Origin: Chryseobacterium suipulveris
Lineage (GTDB): Bacteria; Bacteroidota; Bacteroidia; Flavobacteriales; Weeksellaceae
Reading direction: 5' to 3'
Assembly: GCF_022811685.1 (NCBI RefSeq)
Contig: NZ_CP094532.1
Span: forward strand, 583,501 to 647,500
DNA length: 64,000 nucleotides
Shown: piece after piece, positions 17,888 through 27,253 of the stretch
Position numbering within the stretch: the stretch's first letter is position 1
Layout of the letters: each line of letters opens with the position of its first letter
Made by a program: the position numbers and the translations under genes
Notes under the pieces: generated by a model
What the model was told of the DNA's origin: nothing
What the model saw: the letters and a program-made list of their open reading frames with translations, nothing else
The model's database searches: none

Positions 17888-17961
17888 GCCTCCTTAGCTC
17901 AGTTGGCCAGAGCACGTGATTTGTAATCTCGGGGTCGTGGGTTCGAATCCCTCAGGAGGCT
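17888..17961 (+). tRNA. tRNA-Thr (anticodon TGT)
   Basis: Acceptor GCCTCCT pairs with AGGAGGC; anticodon loop TTTGTAA; T loop GTTCGAATC. CCA is not encoded. Confidence 0.96.
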
Positions 17962-17976
17962 CATTTTTGTAAAATT

Positions 17977-18059
17977 GGGGAGATTCCAGAGTGGCCAAAT
18001 GGAGCAGACTGTAACTCTGTTGTCTTACGACTTCGCAGGTTCGAATCCTGCTCTCCCCA
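17977..18059 (+). tRNA. tRNA-Tyr (anticodon GTA)
   Basis: Acceptor GGGGAGA pairs with TCTCCCC; anticodon loop CTGTAAC; a long variable arm, as expected for bacterial class II tRNA-Tyr, gives 83 nt. Confidence 0.95.
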
Positions 18060-18141
18060 CATTTTATGAAAAAATATTTGCAAATCGAAAAATTAGTTTT
18101 AAATTTGCAAACCGTTTACCAACCAATTTTGTAAACAAAAT

Positions 18142-18214
18142 GCGGAAGTAGCTCAGTTGGTAGAGCGTCAGCCTTCCAAGCTGAATGTCGCGAGTTCGAC
18201 CCTCGTCTTCCGCT
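18142..18214 (+). tRNA. tRNA-Gly (anticodon TCC)
   Basis: Acceptor GCGGAAG pairs with CTTCCGC; anticodon loop CTTCCAA. Confidence 0.95.
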
Positions 18215-18219
18215 CACAG

Positions 18220-18256
18220 AAATCACAACCAACAAACGGCTTGTGATTTTTTTTTA
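18220..18256 (+). terminator. Terminator after tRNA-Gly
   Basis: AATCACAA (18221-18228) and TTGTGATT (18241-18248) with nine T in and after the stem. Confidence 0.75.
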
Positions 18257-18306
18257 AGATTCCGAATTGAAATCTTGATTTTTGAATCAGGAATTTTGAA
18301 TGAATT

Positions 18307-18378
18307 GCCGACTTAGCTCAGGGGTAGAGCGCTTCCTTGGTAAGGAAGAGGTCGTGAGTTCAAATCTCATAGTTGGCT
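18307..18378 (+). tRNA. tRNA-Thr (anticodon GGT)
   Basis: Acceptor GCCGACT pairs with AGTTGGC (one G-T); anticodon loop TTGGTAA. With tRNA-Thr(TGT) at 17888 the cluster reads most Thr codons. Confidence 0.95.
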
Positions 18379-18384
18379 CTGTAG

Positions 18385-18417
18385 AAAATCTCTCATTTTA
18401 TGGGAGATTTTTTTTTA
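18385..18417 (+). terminator. Terminator after tRNA-Thr(GGT)
   Basis: AAATCTC (18386-18392) and GAGATTT (18404-18410), followed by T run. Confidence 0.75.
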
Positions 18418-18426
18418 TAAATTCCT

Positions 18427-18434
18427 TATTTTTG
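18427..18434 (+). promoter_or_regulatory. Candidate promoter -7 box of the two-component operon
   Basis: TATTTTTG, 17 bases before the response-regulator ATG at 18452, directly after the tRNA terminator. Confidence 0.45.
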
Positions 18435-18451
18435 TTGTAAATTCTTTGCAA

Positions 18452-19135
18452 ATGAAGATCCTTTTATTGGAAGACGACCTGATCCTTTCCGCCGAGCTGA
18501 GCAAATTTTTGGAAAACAACAACTTCGAGGTGAAGAAGGTTTACGACGGGGACCTCTTTCTGCGGGAACTTCGGCAGAACCAGTATGATATTTACCTTCT
18601 TGATATTAATGTACCGAAAATCAACGGGTTAGATGTTTGCGAAAAAATCAGGGAAGAAGACAAGAACACGCCTATCATCATGATTTCTGCTTACGGTGAT
18701 CTTTCCGACAAAAAAGATGCTTTCAACCGACTTGCAGACGATTATCTTGTAAAACCTTTCCAGTTTGAGGAACTGCTGATGAGGATGAACTCCCATCTTC
18801 GGAGAAAAAGTACGTCCAACACCGCCACTGACGAAACAATTACCATCGATGATTTGAACATCAATAAAACAGAGCAGAAAGTTTTTCGTGGTGGAAAAGA
18901 AATTTCGTTGACCGTGAAGGAATTCCAGCTGCTGCTGCTTCTTGCCGAAAATCCGGGAAGAACATTTTCCAAACAGCAGATTTCGGAACTGGTTTGGCAG
19001 CACAACTTCAACACCAATACCAATACGGTGGAAGTGTACATCAACTTTCTGAGAAAGAAAATCGACAAGGATTTTGATGTGAAAATGATCCATACACGAT
19101 CCGGATTCGGCTACTTCCTGAAACCTCAAAAATGA
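18452..19135 (+). CDS. OmpR/PhoB-family response regulator
   Basis: A 227-residue regulator from ATG 18452 (a TTG six bases upstream is a less likely start). The receiver domain has the acidic pair LLLEDD, phospho-acceptor Asp in YDIYLLDINVPKINGLD, Thr/Ser in IIMISAYGD and Lys in YLVKPF; the C-terminal winged helix contains LTVKEFQLLLLLAEN and VEVYINFLRKKID. It overlaps the histidine kinase gene by four bases (ATGA), so the pair is translationally coupled. Its target is unknown; the RND efflux operon 0.3 kb downstream of the pair is a reasonable candidate because metal-efflux operons often sit beside such pairs (inference). Confidence 0.92.
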   Translation: MKILLLEDDLILSAELSKFLENNNFEVKKVYDGDLFLRELRQNQYDIYLLDINVPKINGLDVCEKIREEDKNTPIIMISAYGDLSDKKDAFNRLADDYLVKPFQFEELLMRMNSHLRRKSTSNTATDETITIDDLNINKTEQKVFRGGKEISLTVKEFQLLLLLAENPGRTFSKQQISELVWQHNFNTNTNTVEVYINFLRKKIDKDFDVKMIHTRSGFGYFLKPQK

Positions 19136-20481
19136 ACATTAAGAACAAAATAGCGCTGAACCTCAGTTTGCTTTTTTCTGTTTTTCTGGGGTTGCTCCTG
19201 ATCATTATTTACCTGTTTTTTGCTGAATTCCGAAAAGACGAGTTTGTGGATATTCTGAAAGACAGGATCTCGACGGTTGCCAATTATTTTGACGAAGATG
19301 GAGACAAAGGAGTTGACGTGTCAAAGATTTATAATACGCCGACTTATTCCATTCAGCAGGAAGAAATCCTGGTTTTTAACGAAAAATTCGATTTGATTTA
19401 TAGCAGTCTCAAGGACCAAACGGTAAACTGGGATCGCGCGGATTTGGAGGCGATGAAGATAGACGGTGTGGTGTACCACAGTGACAAGAACAGTGAAGTG
19501 TACGGAGAAAAAATTAAGAAGAATTACTTCCTGATCGAATCTGCCGACATTTTGGGTAAGGAAAAATTGTCATATCTCGGTACTTTGATGTTCGTTTCGT
19601 TCTTGGTTGCTTCCGCATTGGTCTGGGTTCTGAGTTTTCTTTTTGCAAGAAAAATGATGGCGCCTCTGGATATTTTCCAGGAAAAAATCACGCGGATTTC
19701 TGCAAGTAACTTAACTGACCGATTGCCCGAAACCGACAAAAAAGACGAGATTAATCTTTTAGCAAAAGTATTCAACACGATGCTCGGAAGGATCGACAAA
19801 TCCTATTCTTCCCAAAAAGAATTCACGGCGAGTGCTTCCCACGAAATCAAAACTCCTTTGACGAGGATGGCGTTTCAGCTGGAGAATCTGTCCGAACTCG
19901 TCAAAGAAAACCCCGAAACCAAGAAATACATCCGCGGAATTTCCGATGAAGTGTATCAACTTTCCGACACGGTGAACTCGCTGCTTCTACTTTCGAAATT
20001 GGAAGAGGAACACCTGAATGAAGAATTTGCCGATGTGCGGATGGACGAGGTTGTTTTTGATGCTTTCGAAAATGTCAGAAAAAACTTTCCCGATTTCGAG
20101 CTGAATTTCAACATCAGTGAAGAAAATGATTCAGGTGATCTTACTGTGAAGGGAATCAAACCGCTGTTGGATATCGTGTTCATCAATCTATTCAAAAATG
20201 CCTGTCTGTATTCCCATAAACATGAAGTAGAGGTTGAAATTGGCGAAAATGAAACAATGCTTACCGCAAAAATAAAATCCCACGGCGACTTGATTTCGGA
20301 AGAGGATTCACAAAGGATTTTCAACGCGTTCAAGCGGGGCGAAACTTCATCACAGAAATCGGGTTCCGGTTTGGGATTGCGGATTTGCAAGCGGATTCTG
20401 GATTTTCATCACGCCAAAATTTCTTACCAAGCCGAAGCTCCAAACTCCAACATCTTTATTATAGAATTTCCGCTGACTTAG
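19132..20481 (+). CDS. Sensor histidine kinase
   Basis: A 449-residue membrane kinase. First transmembrane helix about residues 9-30 (LSLLFSVFLGLLLIIIYLF), a periplasmic sensor of about 120 residues, a second helix LMFVSFLVASALVWVLSFLF, then HAMP, the H box SASHEIKTPLTRMAF (His is the phosphorylation site), N box FINLFKNACLYSHK and G box GSGLGLRICKRIL. Classical CusS/CzcS-like topology. Coupled with the preceding response regulator. Confidence 0.93.
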   Translation: MNIKNKIALNLSLLFSVFLGLLLIIIYLFFAEFRKDEFVDILKDRISTVANYFDEDGDKGVDVSKIYNTPTYSIQQEEILVFNEKFDLIYSSLKDQTVNWDRADLEAMKIDGVVYHSDKNSEVYGEKIKKNYFLIESADILGKEKLSYLGTLMFVSFLVASALVWVLSFLFARKMMAPLDIFQEKITRISASNLTDRLPETDKKDEINLLAKVFNTMLGRIDKSYSSQKEFTASASHEIKTPLTRMAFQLENLSELVKENPETKKYIRGISDEVYQLSDTVNSLLLLSKLEEEHLNEEFADVRMDEVVFDAFENVRKNFPDFELNFNISEENDSGDLTVKGIKPLLDIVFINLFKNACLYSHKHEVEVEIGENETMLTAKIKSHGDLISEEDSQRIFNAFKRGETSSQKSGSGLGLRICKRILDFHHAKISYQAEAPNSNIFIIEFPLT

Positions 20482-20514
20482 AGTTTGTTTAAACTTTATC
20501 CAAAAAATTTTGCC

Positions 20515-20651
20515 GGAAATTTTCTTTTACCCCTTCCGATAATTATCGGAACTAAAGGGTGAAAAATTTCCTTCAAAATAAACATAAATTTGCTCCCTGT
20601 CTGCCGACAGGCAGGTTTTTTGGGTAGGGATAATCAAATTTAAGTTTATTT
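20515..20651. repeat. Palindromic intergenic repeat, family 1, copy B (two-hairpin form)
   Basis: First inverted pair GGAAATTTTC (20515-20524) with GAAAAATTTCC (20561-20571); second pair AAATAAACATAAATTTG (20576-20592) with CAAATTTAAGTTTATTT (20635-20651). Smaller palindromes sit inside both loops: CCGATAATTATCGG and CTGCCGACAGGCAG. It separates the kinase gene from the efflux operon. Confidence 0.8.
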
Positions 20652-20764
20652 TGAAAATCTAAACACGCATTTAGTTTCCCCCACTATTTAAGGTTTTTTT
20701 AATCTTATTTAAAGACGCTTTTAAGGTAAAAACCGAAATTTTGCACTCATTAATTCGATGATTA

Positions 20765-22009
20765 ATGATGAGAAAATTTTTCGTGTTGGCTCTCTTAGCG
20801 CCGGTCTTCTTTTTTTCACAACAATCCAGGACTTTGCAGCAATGTGAGGAAGCTTTCATTAAGAACAATCTTCTGCTGATCGCGCAACAGTACAACATTG
20901 ATGTAAATGATGCCGATATCATGCAGGCAAAAATATGGGATTTGCCGCAGGTGAGTTTTCAGGCCAATCTTATTGATCCCAATAAACCGAGTTTTCTAAA
21001 TCTTGGCCCTTCAAAAAGTGTGGGCGTTCAGCAACTTTTTTTACTCGGAGGCAAGCGAAAACTTGAGGTGGAATTTGCAAAATCCAACAAGGAACTCGCG
21101 CAGCTTCAGTTCAACCAATTATTGGTGGATTTAAAGGCGCAACTGCGGGAAACTTTCTACTCCCTTTATTTCGACCAGAAAAAAATCAAAAATATCGATA
21201 ATCAGTTGGGTTATATGAATGACCTTCTGAAAGCATACCGTGTACAGACTGCGAAGGGAAATATTTCATTGAAAGACCAGGTTCGTCTCAACACCATTGT
21301 TTTAAGTTTGAACAACGACCGGATCCAGATCAACAACGAAATCGTTGCCCTAAATCAAACGATGATGACTTTAACAGGTGATCCACAAACCATTGAACCA
21401 GAAATCTCTATCGAGGAAGAACGCGAACTGCTGAGATCTGCACCGCTTCAAAATCTGGAAGAACTTCAACAGAAAGCCCTCGAAAATAATGCTGATTATC
21501 TTTTCAGTTTGAAGGCCATTGAAAACAACAGAGCCAATTACAATCTTCAAAAGTCGATGAATATTCCGGACTTAACTGCTGGTTTACAGTGGAATCAAGC
21601 GGGTGGACTTTACCAAAATGAAATCAACTTCGGCGTGGGAATTCCGATTCCGCTGTGGAAACGAAATGAGGGAAATGTGAAAAAAGCGCAGATGCAGATC
21701 GAGCAGGCGCAAAAAAATACCGACTACAAAAAACTGAGCTTGATGAACGCGGTAACTTCTGCCTATCAAACGTGGGAAAACCAATACCAAATGTACGAAC
21801 GAATGCCGCAGAAAGACATCCAGGATCTAGAAACCGTATATAAAGGTATGACCGAGAATTTCCGAAGAGGAAACGTGACGCTGATTGAATTCACCGATTT
21901 TATGGACAGCTACAAACAGGCAACGCTGCAACTGTTTGAAATCCAGAAACAAATCCTGATTTCAGCCGAAGAACTCAACCGACTTACCCAAACCAAAACC
22001 TTTAATTAA
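20765..22009 (+). CDS. TolC-family outer membrane efflux protein (CzcC/CusC-like)
   Basis: A 414-residue protein with signal peptide (RKFFVLALLAPVFFFSQ) and two outer membrane efflux protein repeats of long coiled-coil helices separated by short beta segments, e.g. FLLGGKRKLEVEFAKSNKEL and NFGVGIPIPLWKRNEGNVKK. The IPLWKRNEG motif is typical of CzcC-type channels. An ATG at 20768 is an equal alternative start. It is the first gene of a tripartite efflux operon, followed directly by the adaptor (the next ATG is the base after its stop). Confidence 0.9.
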   Translation: MMRKFFVLALLAPVFFFSQQSRTLQQCEEAFIKNNLLLIAQQYNIDVNDADIMQAKIWDLPQVSFQANLIDPNKPSFLNLGPSKSVGVQQLFLLGGKRKLEVEFAKSNKELAQLQFNQLLVDLKAQLRETFYSLYFDQKKIKNIDNQLGYMNDLLKAYRVQTAKGNISLKDQVRLNTIVLSLNNDRIQINNEIVALNQTMMTLTGDPQTIEPEISIEEERELLRSAPLQNLEELQQKALENNADYLFSLKAIENNRANYNLQKSMNIPDLTAGLQWNQAGGLYQNEINFGVGIPIPLWKRNEGNVKKAQMQIEQAQKNTDYKKLSLMNAVTSAYQTWENQYQMYERMPQKDIQDLETVYKGMTENFRRGNVTLIEFTDFMDSYKQATLQLFEIQKQILISAEELNRLTQTKTFN

Positions 22010-23104
22010 ATGAACCCAAAATCAAATATTTTACTGGCTTTAACTACAATAATCCTCGTCGCTTGTGGAAAATCTGAAATAAAGAAGGAAGAGCAGCATG
22101 CGGAGAAAGGATTCGTCATCAGCAATACGATGATGAAAGGGATGACGTTTGCCGAAGTTCAGAAAGAATACATCAGTGATGAAACCCGTTTCTTTGGAAA
22201 AATCGGAGCGGACCGAAACCAGTACATCGACATTTATCCTTTAGTGGGCGGAAATGTACTTTCGGTGAATGCAGAGTTGGGCGATTATGTGCGAAGAGGA
22301 CAGGTCTTGGCAACAATCCGTTCAACGGAAGTTGCTGGTTTTCAAAGGGATTTGAGTAATGCAAGAACTGAATTAGCCGTTGCGGAAAACAACCTGCGCG
22401 TTGCGAGAGAAATGTACGAAGGTAAACTCAGCACCGAAAAAGATGTGTTGGAAGCAAAAAGCCAGGTCACTAAAGCGCAGGATGAGCTGAGAAGATCGCA
22501 GCAGGTGAGTCAGGTGTACAACGTGCGAAACGGAAATATTTATTCGGTAACGTCACCGATCAACGGTTATATCGTACAAAAAAACATCAATAAAGATATG
22601 CAGCTCCGAAGCGACCGAAGCGACAATATTTTCGATGTTGCCAATACTTCCAACGTTTGGGCGATCGTGAATGTGAACGAAAGCGACATCAACAAAATCG
22701 CGATCGGAATGAAGGCGGAAGTTTCCACGCTCATTAATCCAGAAAAAATTTACTACGGAAAAATTGACAAAATCTTTAAGATCATTGACCCCGAAACCAA
22801 TTCGATGCAGGCAAGAGTAGTGCTCGACAATACCGACGGCTCGCTGATTCCCGAAAGTAAGGCGACCATAAAAGTAACGAGTACCGAAAATACGACTGCA
22901 CTCACCATTCCAAAATCGGCTATGATTTTTGACGATAACAAATATTTCGTCGTGGTCTTCAAATCGCAAAACAATATTAAAGTACACGAAGTAAAAGTCC
23001 TGAAGCAAACCGACGACAAAGCATTTATTTCGGAAGGAGTCTTCGAGGGCGACAAAATCGTGACCACCAATCAGCTGCTTTTGTACAGAAGTTTGAATGA
23101 GTAA
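22010..23104 (+). CDS. RND efflux periplasmic adaptor (CzcB/CusB-like membrane fusion lipoprotein)
   Basis: A 364-residue protein with lipobox TIILVACGKSE, placing it as an inner-membrane lipoprotein. The biotinyl-lipoyl half motifs are visible around IDIYPLVGGNVLSVNAELGD and VTSPINGYIVQKNINKDMQL, flanking a coiled-coil hairpin (DLSNARTELAVAENNLRVAR). It would bridge the RND pump and the TolC-type channel. No Met-rich CusF-like module is present. Abuts the upstream gene without spacing. Confidence 0.9.
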   Translation: MNPKSNILLALTTIILVACGKSEIKKEEQHAEKGFVISNTMMKGMTFAEVQKEYISDETRFFGKIGADRNQYIDIYPLVGGNVLSVNAELGDYVRRGQVLATIRSTEVAGFQRDLSNARTELAVAENNLRVAREMYEGKLSTEKDVLEAKSQVTKAQDELRRSQQVSQVYNVRNGNIYSVTSPINGYIVQKNINKDMQLRSDRSDNIFDVANTSNVWAIVNVNESDINKIAIGMKAEVSTLINPEKIYYGKIDKIFKIIDPETNSMQARVVLDNTDGSLIPESKATIKVTSTENTTALTIPKSAMIFDDNKYFVVVFKSQNNIKVHEVKVLKQTDDKAFISEGVFEGDKIVTTNQLLLYRSLNE

Positions 23105-23158
23105 GAAGTAGAATAACCGAAACCGAAAATCTTCAACTTCAAAATCTAAATTTCTCCA

Positions 23159-26100
23159 ATGAACAAATTCATTAAAAATATCATCGCTTTTTCCCTTAAA
23201 AACAAGGCGTTTACCTTTGTTTGGGTGGGAATTCTGGCGATTGCGGGCTTCATCAGTTTCAAGAATATGCCGATCGAGGCGTTCCCCGATGTAACCAATA
23301 CACAAATCGTGATCATCACGCAGTGGAACGGAAGAAGCGCCGAAGAAGTGGAGCGTTTTGTGACAACGCCGATCGAGCTTTCGATGAGTTCGGTGCAGAA
23401 AAAAACCAGCGTTCGGAGTACGACGATGTTTGGACTCTCTATCATTAAAATCATTTTTGATGACGGTGTTGTCGACGCTTTCGCAAGACAGCAGGTGAAT
23501 AACCAACTCAGAACCATTTCGCTTCCCGATGGAGCGGAACCCGATGTGCAGCCACCTTATGGACCGACCGGTGAAATTTACCGATATATTTTGAGCAGCC
23601 CGAAAAAGGATTCGCGAGAATTACTCACTTTGCAAACCTGGGTTGTTGACCGTGCTTTACGGGGAATTCCGGGAGTTGCGGATATCAACGTTTTCGGTGG
23701 ACAGCAGAAAATTTTCGAACTCAGCATTGATCCCAGAAAACTCGATCAGTATAATTTGACGACTTCACAGGTTTATGATGCGGTTTCAAAAAGCAACCTG
23801 AATGTCGGCGGTGACGTGATCGAAAAAAGTGGGCAAAGCTACGTGGTGAGAGGAATAGGTTTGTTGAAAACCATTCAGGATATCGAAAATGTAACCATCA
23901 GAAACGACCACGGAAATCCGATTTTGGTGAAAAACGTGGCGACTGTTGACGAAGGTTCTTTACCAAGAGTGGGACAAGCCGGCTTTAACGATAAAGACGA
24001 CGTCGTTGCAGGTACCATCGTTATGAGAAAAGGTGAAAATCCCGTAGAAGTTCTGCAATTGGTGAAAGCCAAAATCGAGGAGCTGAATAATAAAATTTTA
24101 CCGAAAGATGTAAAACTCGTGACCTTCTACAACCGCGAAATGCTGATGGATTTTACCACGCACACCATTATGCACAACCTGATCGAGGGAATTGTTTTTG
24201 TGACCGTAATCGTGTTCCTCTTTATGGCGGATTGGCGCACCACGCTGATTGTTTCGATTATTATTCCGCTTTCGCTGCTGTTTGCATTTTTATGTTTAAA
24301 GATGATGGGAATGAGCGCCAACTTACTCTCGCTCGGAGCGGTGGATTTCGGGATCATCATTGACGGAGCCGTCGTGATGGTCGAAGGAGTTTTTGTAATG
24401 CTCGATCACAAGGCGAAAAAATACGGAATGGAACGCTTCAACAAACTGGCGAAAGGCGGTTGGATCAAAACTACCGGAACAGGTTTGGGTAAAGCGATTT
24501 TCTTTTCTAAATTAATTATCATCACCTCATTACTCCCGATTTTCTCATTCCAGAAAGTGGAGGGAAAAATGTTCTCGCCGCTCGCATTTACTTTAGGTTT
24601 TGCATTAATGGGCGCTTTACTTTTCACGCTGACTTTAGTTCCAGTGCTTTCACATATTTTATTGAATAAAAACGTGAAGGAAAAACACAATCCATTTGTA
24701 CTTTTTTGGGAAATAATTGTGGAGAAGGGTTTCAACATCACCTTTAAACAAAAGAAGCTCAGCTTGATTATCGCATCCGCATTCTTGGCAGTTACACTTT
24801 TTTCCGCCAAATTCCTGGGTACGGAATTCTTGCCTCCATTAAATGAAGGCGCACTTTGGATTACCGCAGAAATGCCGATGAGCACCAGTTTGAACGAATC
24901 GCTGAAAACTACCGATAAACTGAAGAAAACGATTTTGACATTCCCGGAAGTTACCGGAGTTTTGGCACAAACCGGGCGAAGCAACGACGGAACCGACCCG
25001 AACGGATTTGGATTTGTGCAGTTTGGCGTCAACCTAAAACCTAAAGATGAATGGAGCAGAAAAATTACGATGGATCAGCTCATTGAGGAAATCGACGGAA
25101 AACTGAAAGAATATCAAGGGATTACGTTTAATTATTCGCAGCCGATTTCTGATAACGTGGCAGAAGCTGTCGCTGGTTTCAAGGCGGAAAATGGGGTGAA
25201 AATTTACGGGGATAATCTCAATACCCTCGATAAATACGCAAAACAGGTTTTCAATATCATCAAAAATGTGGACGGTGTTAAAGAGCCAGGAATCATCAAA
25301 AATATTGGTCAACCCGAAGTAAGCGTTGTTCTGGATCGCGATAAAATGGCGATGTACGGAGTTGCACTTTCTGATGCGCAGTCGGTGTTGGAAACGGCTT
25401 TCGGTGGAAAAACTGCCTCCGAACTTTTCGATGGAGAAAGAAAATTCGACATCCGAATCCGCTACGCAAAAGAGTACAGAAAAGATGAAAACGACATCGC
25501 GCAACTGATGGTTCCTACGCAAGTCGGAACACTAATTCCTTTAAGGGAAATTTCGGAAATCCATTCCGACAACGGTGCCGCGTTTATTTACCGCGACAAT
25601 ATCAAAAGGTATATCGGTATTAAATTCTCGATCCGTGACCGCGACTTGGGAAGCACGATTGCCGAAGCTCAGAAAAAAGTTGCCCAGATCAAACTTCCCG
25701 ACGGTTACACGATCGGTTGGACCGGCCAGTTCGAAAACCAGCAAAGAGCCACAAAACGTTTAGGACAAGTGGTTCCGATCAGTTTGGTCATGATTTTCTT
25801 CCTGCTGTTTATTCTGTTTGGGAACTTGAAAGATTCACTTTTGGTATTGGCAAATGTACCTTTTGCACTAATCGGCGGAATCATCGCGCTCCATTTAACG
25901 AGGATGAATTTTGGGATTTCGGCGGGGGTTGGATTTATCGCGCTTTTTGGGATCTGTATCCAAAACGGGGTGATCCTGATTTCGGAATTCCACCAGAATA
26001 TCAAATCAGGGATGGACGTTGCCGCAGGAATTTTAGAAGGAGTGAAGGTGAGAACAAGACCCGTCGTAATGACCGCATTAATGGCTTCGATCGGTTTGAT

Positions 26101-26266
26101 GCCTGCAGCGCTTTCTACCGGAATCGGCTCCGAATCGCAGAAACCATTGGCAATCGTCATCATCGGTGGTTTGGTTACCGCAACAGTTTTGACATTACTG
26201 ATATTCCCGATTATCTTCTGGATTTTCAACAGAACGAAAAAGACGGAGATTTTTGTGAATGATTAA
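23159..26266 (+). CDS. CzcA/CusA-family heavy-metal RND transporter
   Basis: A 1035-residue inner membrane pump with the two-fold RND layout: TM1 near the N-terminus, large porter loops, and TM clusters around residues 335-540 and 865-1025. GAVDFGIIIDGAVVMVEG carries the charged TM4 residues (Asp/Glu) of the heavy-metal HME subfamily, and SFQKVEGKMFSPLAFTLGFAL is the conserved HME motif. It exports divalent or monovalent metal cations by proton antiport; Co/Zn/Cd versus Cu/Ag cannot be decided here. Third gene of the operon, 54 bases after the adaptor. Confidence 0.92.
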   Translation: MNKFIKNIIAFSLKNKAFTFVWVGILAIAGFISFKNMPIEAFPDVTNTQIVIITQWNGRSAEEVERFVTTPIELSMSSVQKKTSVRSTTMFGLSIIKIIFDDGVVDAFARQQVNNQLRTISLPDGAEPDVQPPYGPTGEIYRYILSSPKKDSRELLTLQTWVVDRALRGIPGVADINVFGGQQKIFELSIDPRKLDQYNLTTSQVYDAVSKSNLNVGGDVIEKSGQSYVVRGIGLLKTIQDIENVTIRNDHGNPILVKNVATVDEGSLPRVGQAGFNDKDDVVAGTIVMRKGENPVEVLQLVKAKIEELNNKILPKDVKLVTFYNREMLMDFTTHTIMHNLIEGIVFVTVIVFLFMADWRTTLIVSIIIPLSLLFAFLCLKMMGMSANLLSLGAVDFGIIIDGAVVMVEGVFVMLDHKAKKYGMERFNKLAKGGWIKTTGTGLGKAIFFSKLIIITSLLPIFSFQKVEGKMFSPLAFTLGFALMGALLFTLTLVPVLSHILLNKNVKEKHNPFVLFWEIIVEKGFNITFKQKKLSLIIASAFLAVTLFSAKFLGTEFLPPLNEGALWITAEMPMSTSLNESLKTTDKLKKTILTFPEVTGVLAQTGRSNDGTDPNGFGFVQFGVNLKPKDEWSRKITMDQLIEEIDGKLKEYQGITFNYSQPISDNVAEAVAGFKAENGVKIYGDNLNTLDKYAKQVFNIIKNVDGVKEPGIIKNIGQPEVSVVLDRDKMAMYGVALSDAQSVLETAFGGKTASELFDGERKFDIRIRYAKEYRKDENDIAQLMVPTQVGTLIPLREISEIHSDNGAAFIYRDNIKRYIGIKFSIRDRDLGSTIAEAQKKVAQIKLPDGYTIGWTGQFENQQRATKRLGQVVPISLVMIFFLLFILFGNLKDSLLVLANVPFALIGGIIALHLTRMNFGISAGVGFIALFGICIQNGVILISEFHQNIKSGMDVAAGILEGVKVRTRPVVMTALMASIGLMPAALSTGIGSESQKPLAIVIIGGLVTATVLTLLIFPIIFWIFNRTKKTEIFVND

Positions 26267-26324
26267 AATGGGTGTGGTAAAGATTGTGTGGACAAATGTT
26301 TCCGTCGAACCACTTCGTTAGGTT

Positions 26325-26969
26325 TCACGATTTGTCCGTACTTGTACCGTATTGCAGTAATTCTTCCGCAATTTTTAGGGTGATTTCTTCTTCTGGATAT
26401 TTTTGGTGGAGGAGTTGGCGGGTGTATTTGATGGCGTTTTTCTTCAGTTCTTGCGGGAATTCTTCATTCTTGCTCGAAAGGTAATTCAGGATGAGGTTTT
26501 GCTTTTGGGTATTCCTTTGCTGTTTCCTCAAAAGCTTTTCTTCCTCGATTTTCTGCTTTTTGAATTCTACGACTTCCTTCACGAATTCGGCGATTTCATC
26601 CACTTTCTTTTTAATGTCGCTTTCCCAGAAACGGAGTACGGTCCAACCTTCGCGCTGCAGCTTTTTATTGACTTTGAAATCTCTTTCCAGGTTTCTCTCG
26701 ATTTTCTCGAACCAGAACGCGGCATTTACGCCAATCTTTTTTCGGCGGGTTTCCCAATCTTTTCCGTGCCAGAAATCACCATCGGCAAAAATCGCGATTC
26801 TGTATTTGGTGATGGTGAAATCGGGTGTTCCGTAAACTTTCCTGTTGTTTTTCCTAAACCTTAAGCCATTAGCAAAAAGTGCTTTACCCAAAAGGATCTC
26901 GATTTTCGTTCCTTTGGATTTGTTGTGCTGCATACTTTTTCGGCGCTGTTCGGGAGTGAGCTTGTCCAT
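26325..26969 (-). CDS. vsr: Very short patch repair endonuclease (Vsr), with C-terminal extension
   Basis: A 214-residue protein. MDKLTPEQRRKSMQHNKSK and GTPDFTITKYRIAIFADGDFWHG are the Vsr signature, with the catalytic Asp and the TPDF/FVHGCFWH-equivalent motif; LQREGWTVLRFWESDIKK ends the fold. Vsr nicks 5' to T in T-G mismatches arising from deaminated 5-methylcytosine. Typical Vsr proteins are about 140-160 residues; here about 70 extra residues follow, highly charged (EFKKQKIEEEKLLRKQQRN) and then LLHQKYPEEEITLKIAEELL. No Dcm-type methyltransferase is next to it, which is the usual partner. Confidence 0.88.
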   Translation of the reverse strand: MDKLTPEQRRKSMQHNKSKGTKIEILLGKALFANGLRFRKNNRKVYGTPDFTITKYRIAIFADGDFWHGKDWETRRKKIGVNAAFWFEKIERNLERDFKVNKKLQREGWTVLRFWESDIKKKVDEIAEFVKEVVEFKKQKIEEEKLLRKQQRNTQKQNLILNYLSSKNEEFPQELKKNAIKYTRQLLHQKYPEEEITLKIAEELLQYGTSTDKS

Positions 26970-27007
26970 ATTTATAGTAATGAATAATTGCCATCAAAAA
27001 TAAGATA

Positions 27008-27253
27008 ACTCGTAGTGCATTATATATTTGCCACGAATACACGAATATTATTAAAAACGATGAATTTTTTTTCAAATTTTCTCGATTAAATGAATGACCT
27101 GCATTCAAGTTATTGAAGTGAAATGGTTTCACTGATGATATTCAAATATTACCTAATTCGTGCATTGACTACGTCGAATTTTCAATTTCGTGGTCAAGCG
27201 TTAATATTTTGATATTTAGTTGCTTAGTTTTCGATTGATAATGCACTACGGGT
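27008..27253. mobile_element. MITE-like element with 16-bp terminal inverted repeats
   Basis: ACTCGTAGTGCATTAT at 27008-27023 is inverted at 27238-27253 (complement ACCCGTAGTGCATTAT) with one mismatch, bounding 246 non-coding bases. Inside are copies of the local GCCACGAATACACGAAT repeat and TTGACTACG inverted as CGTGGTCAA. No convincing target-site duplication is seen, so an alternative is a simple palindromic repeat pair. Confidence 0.5.
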
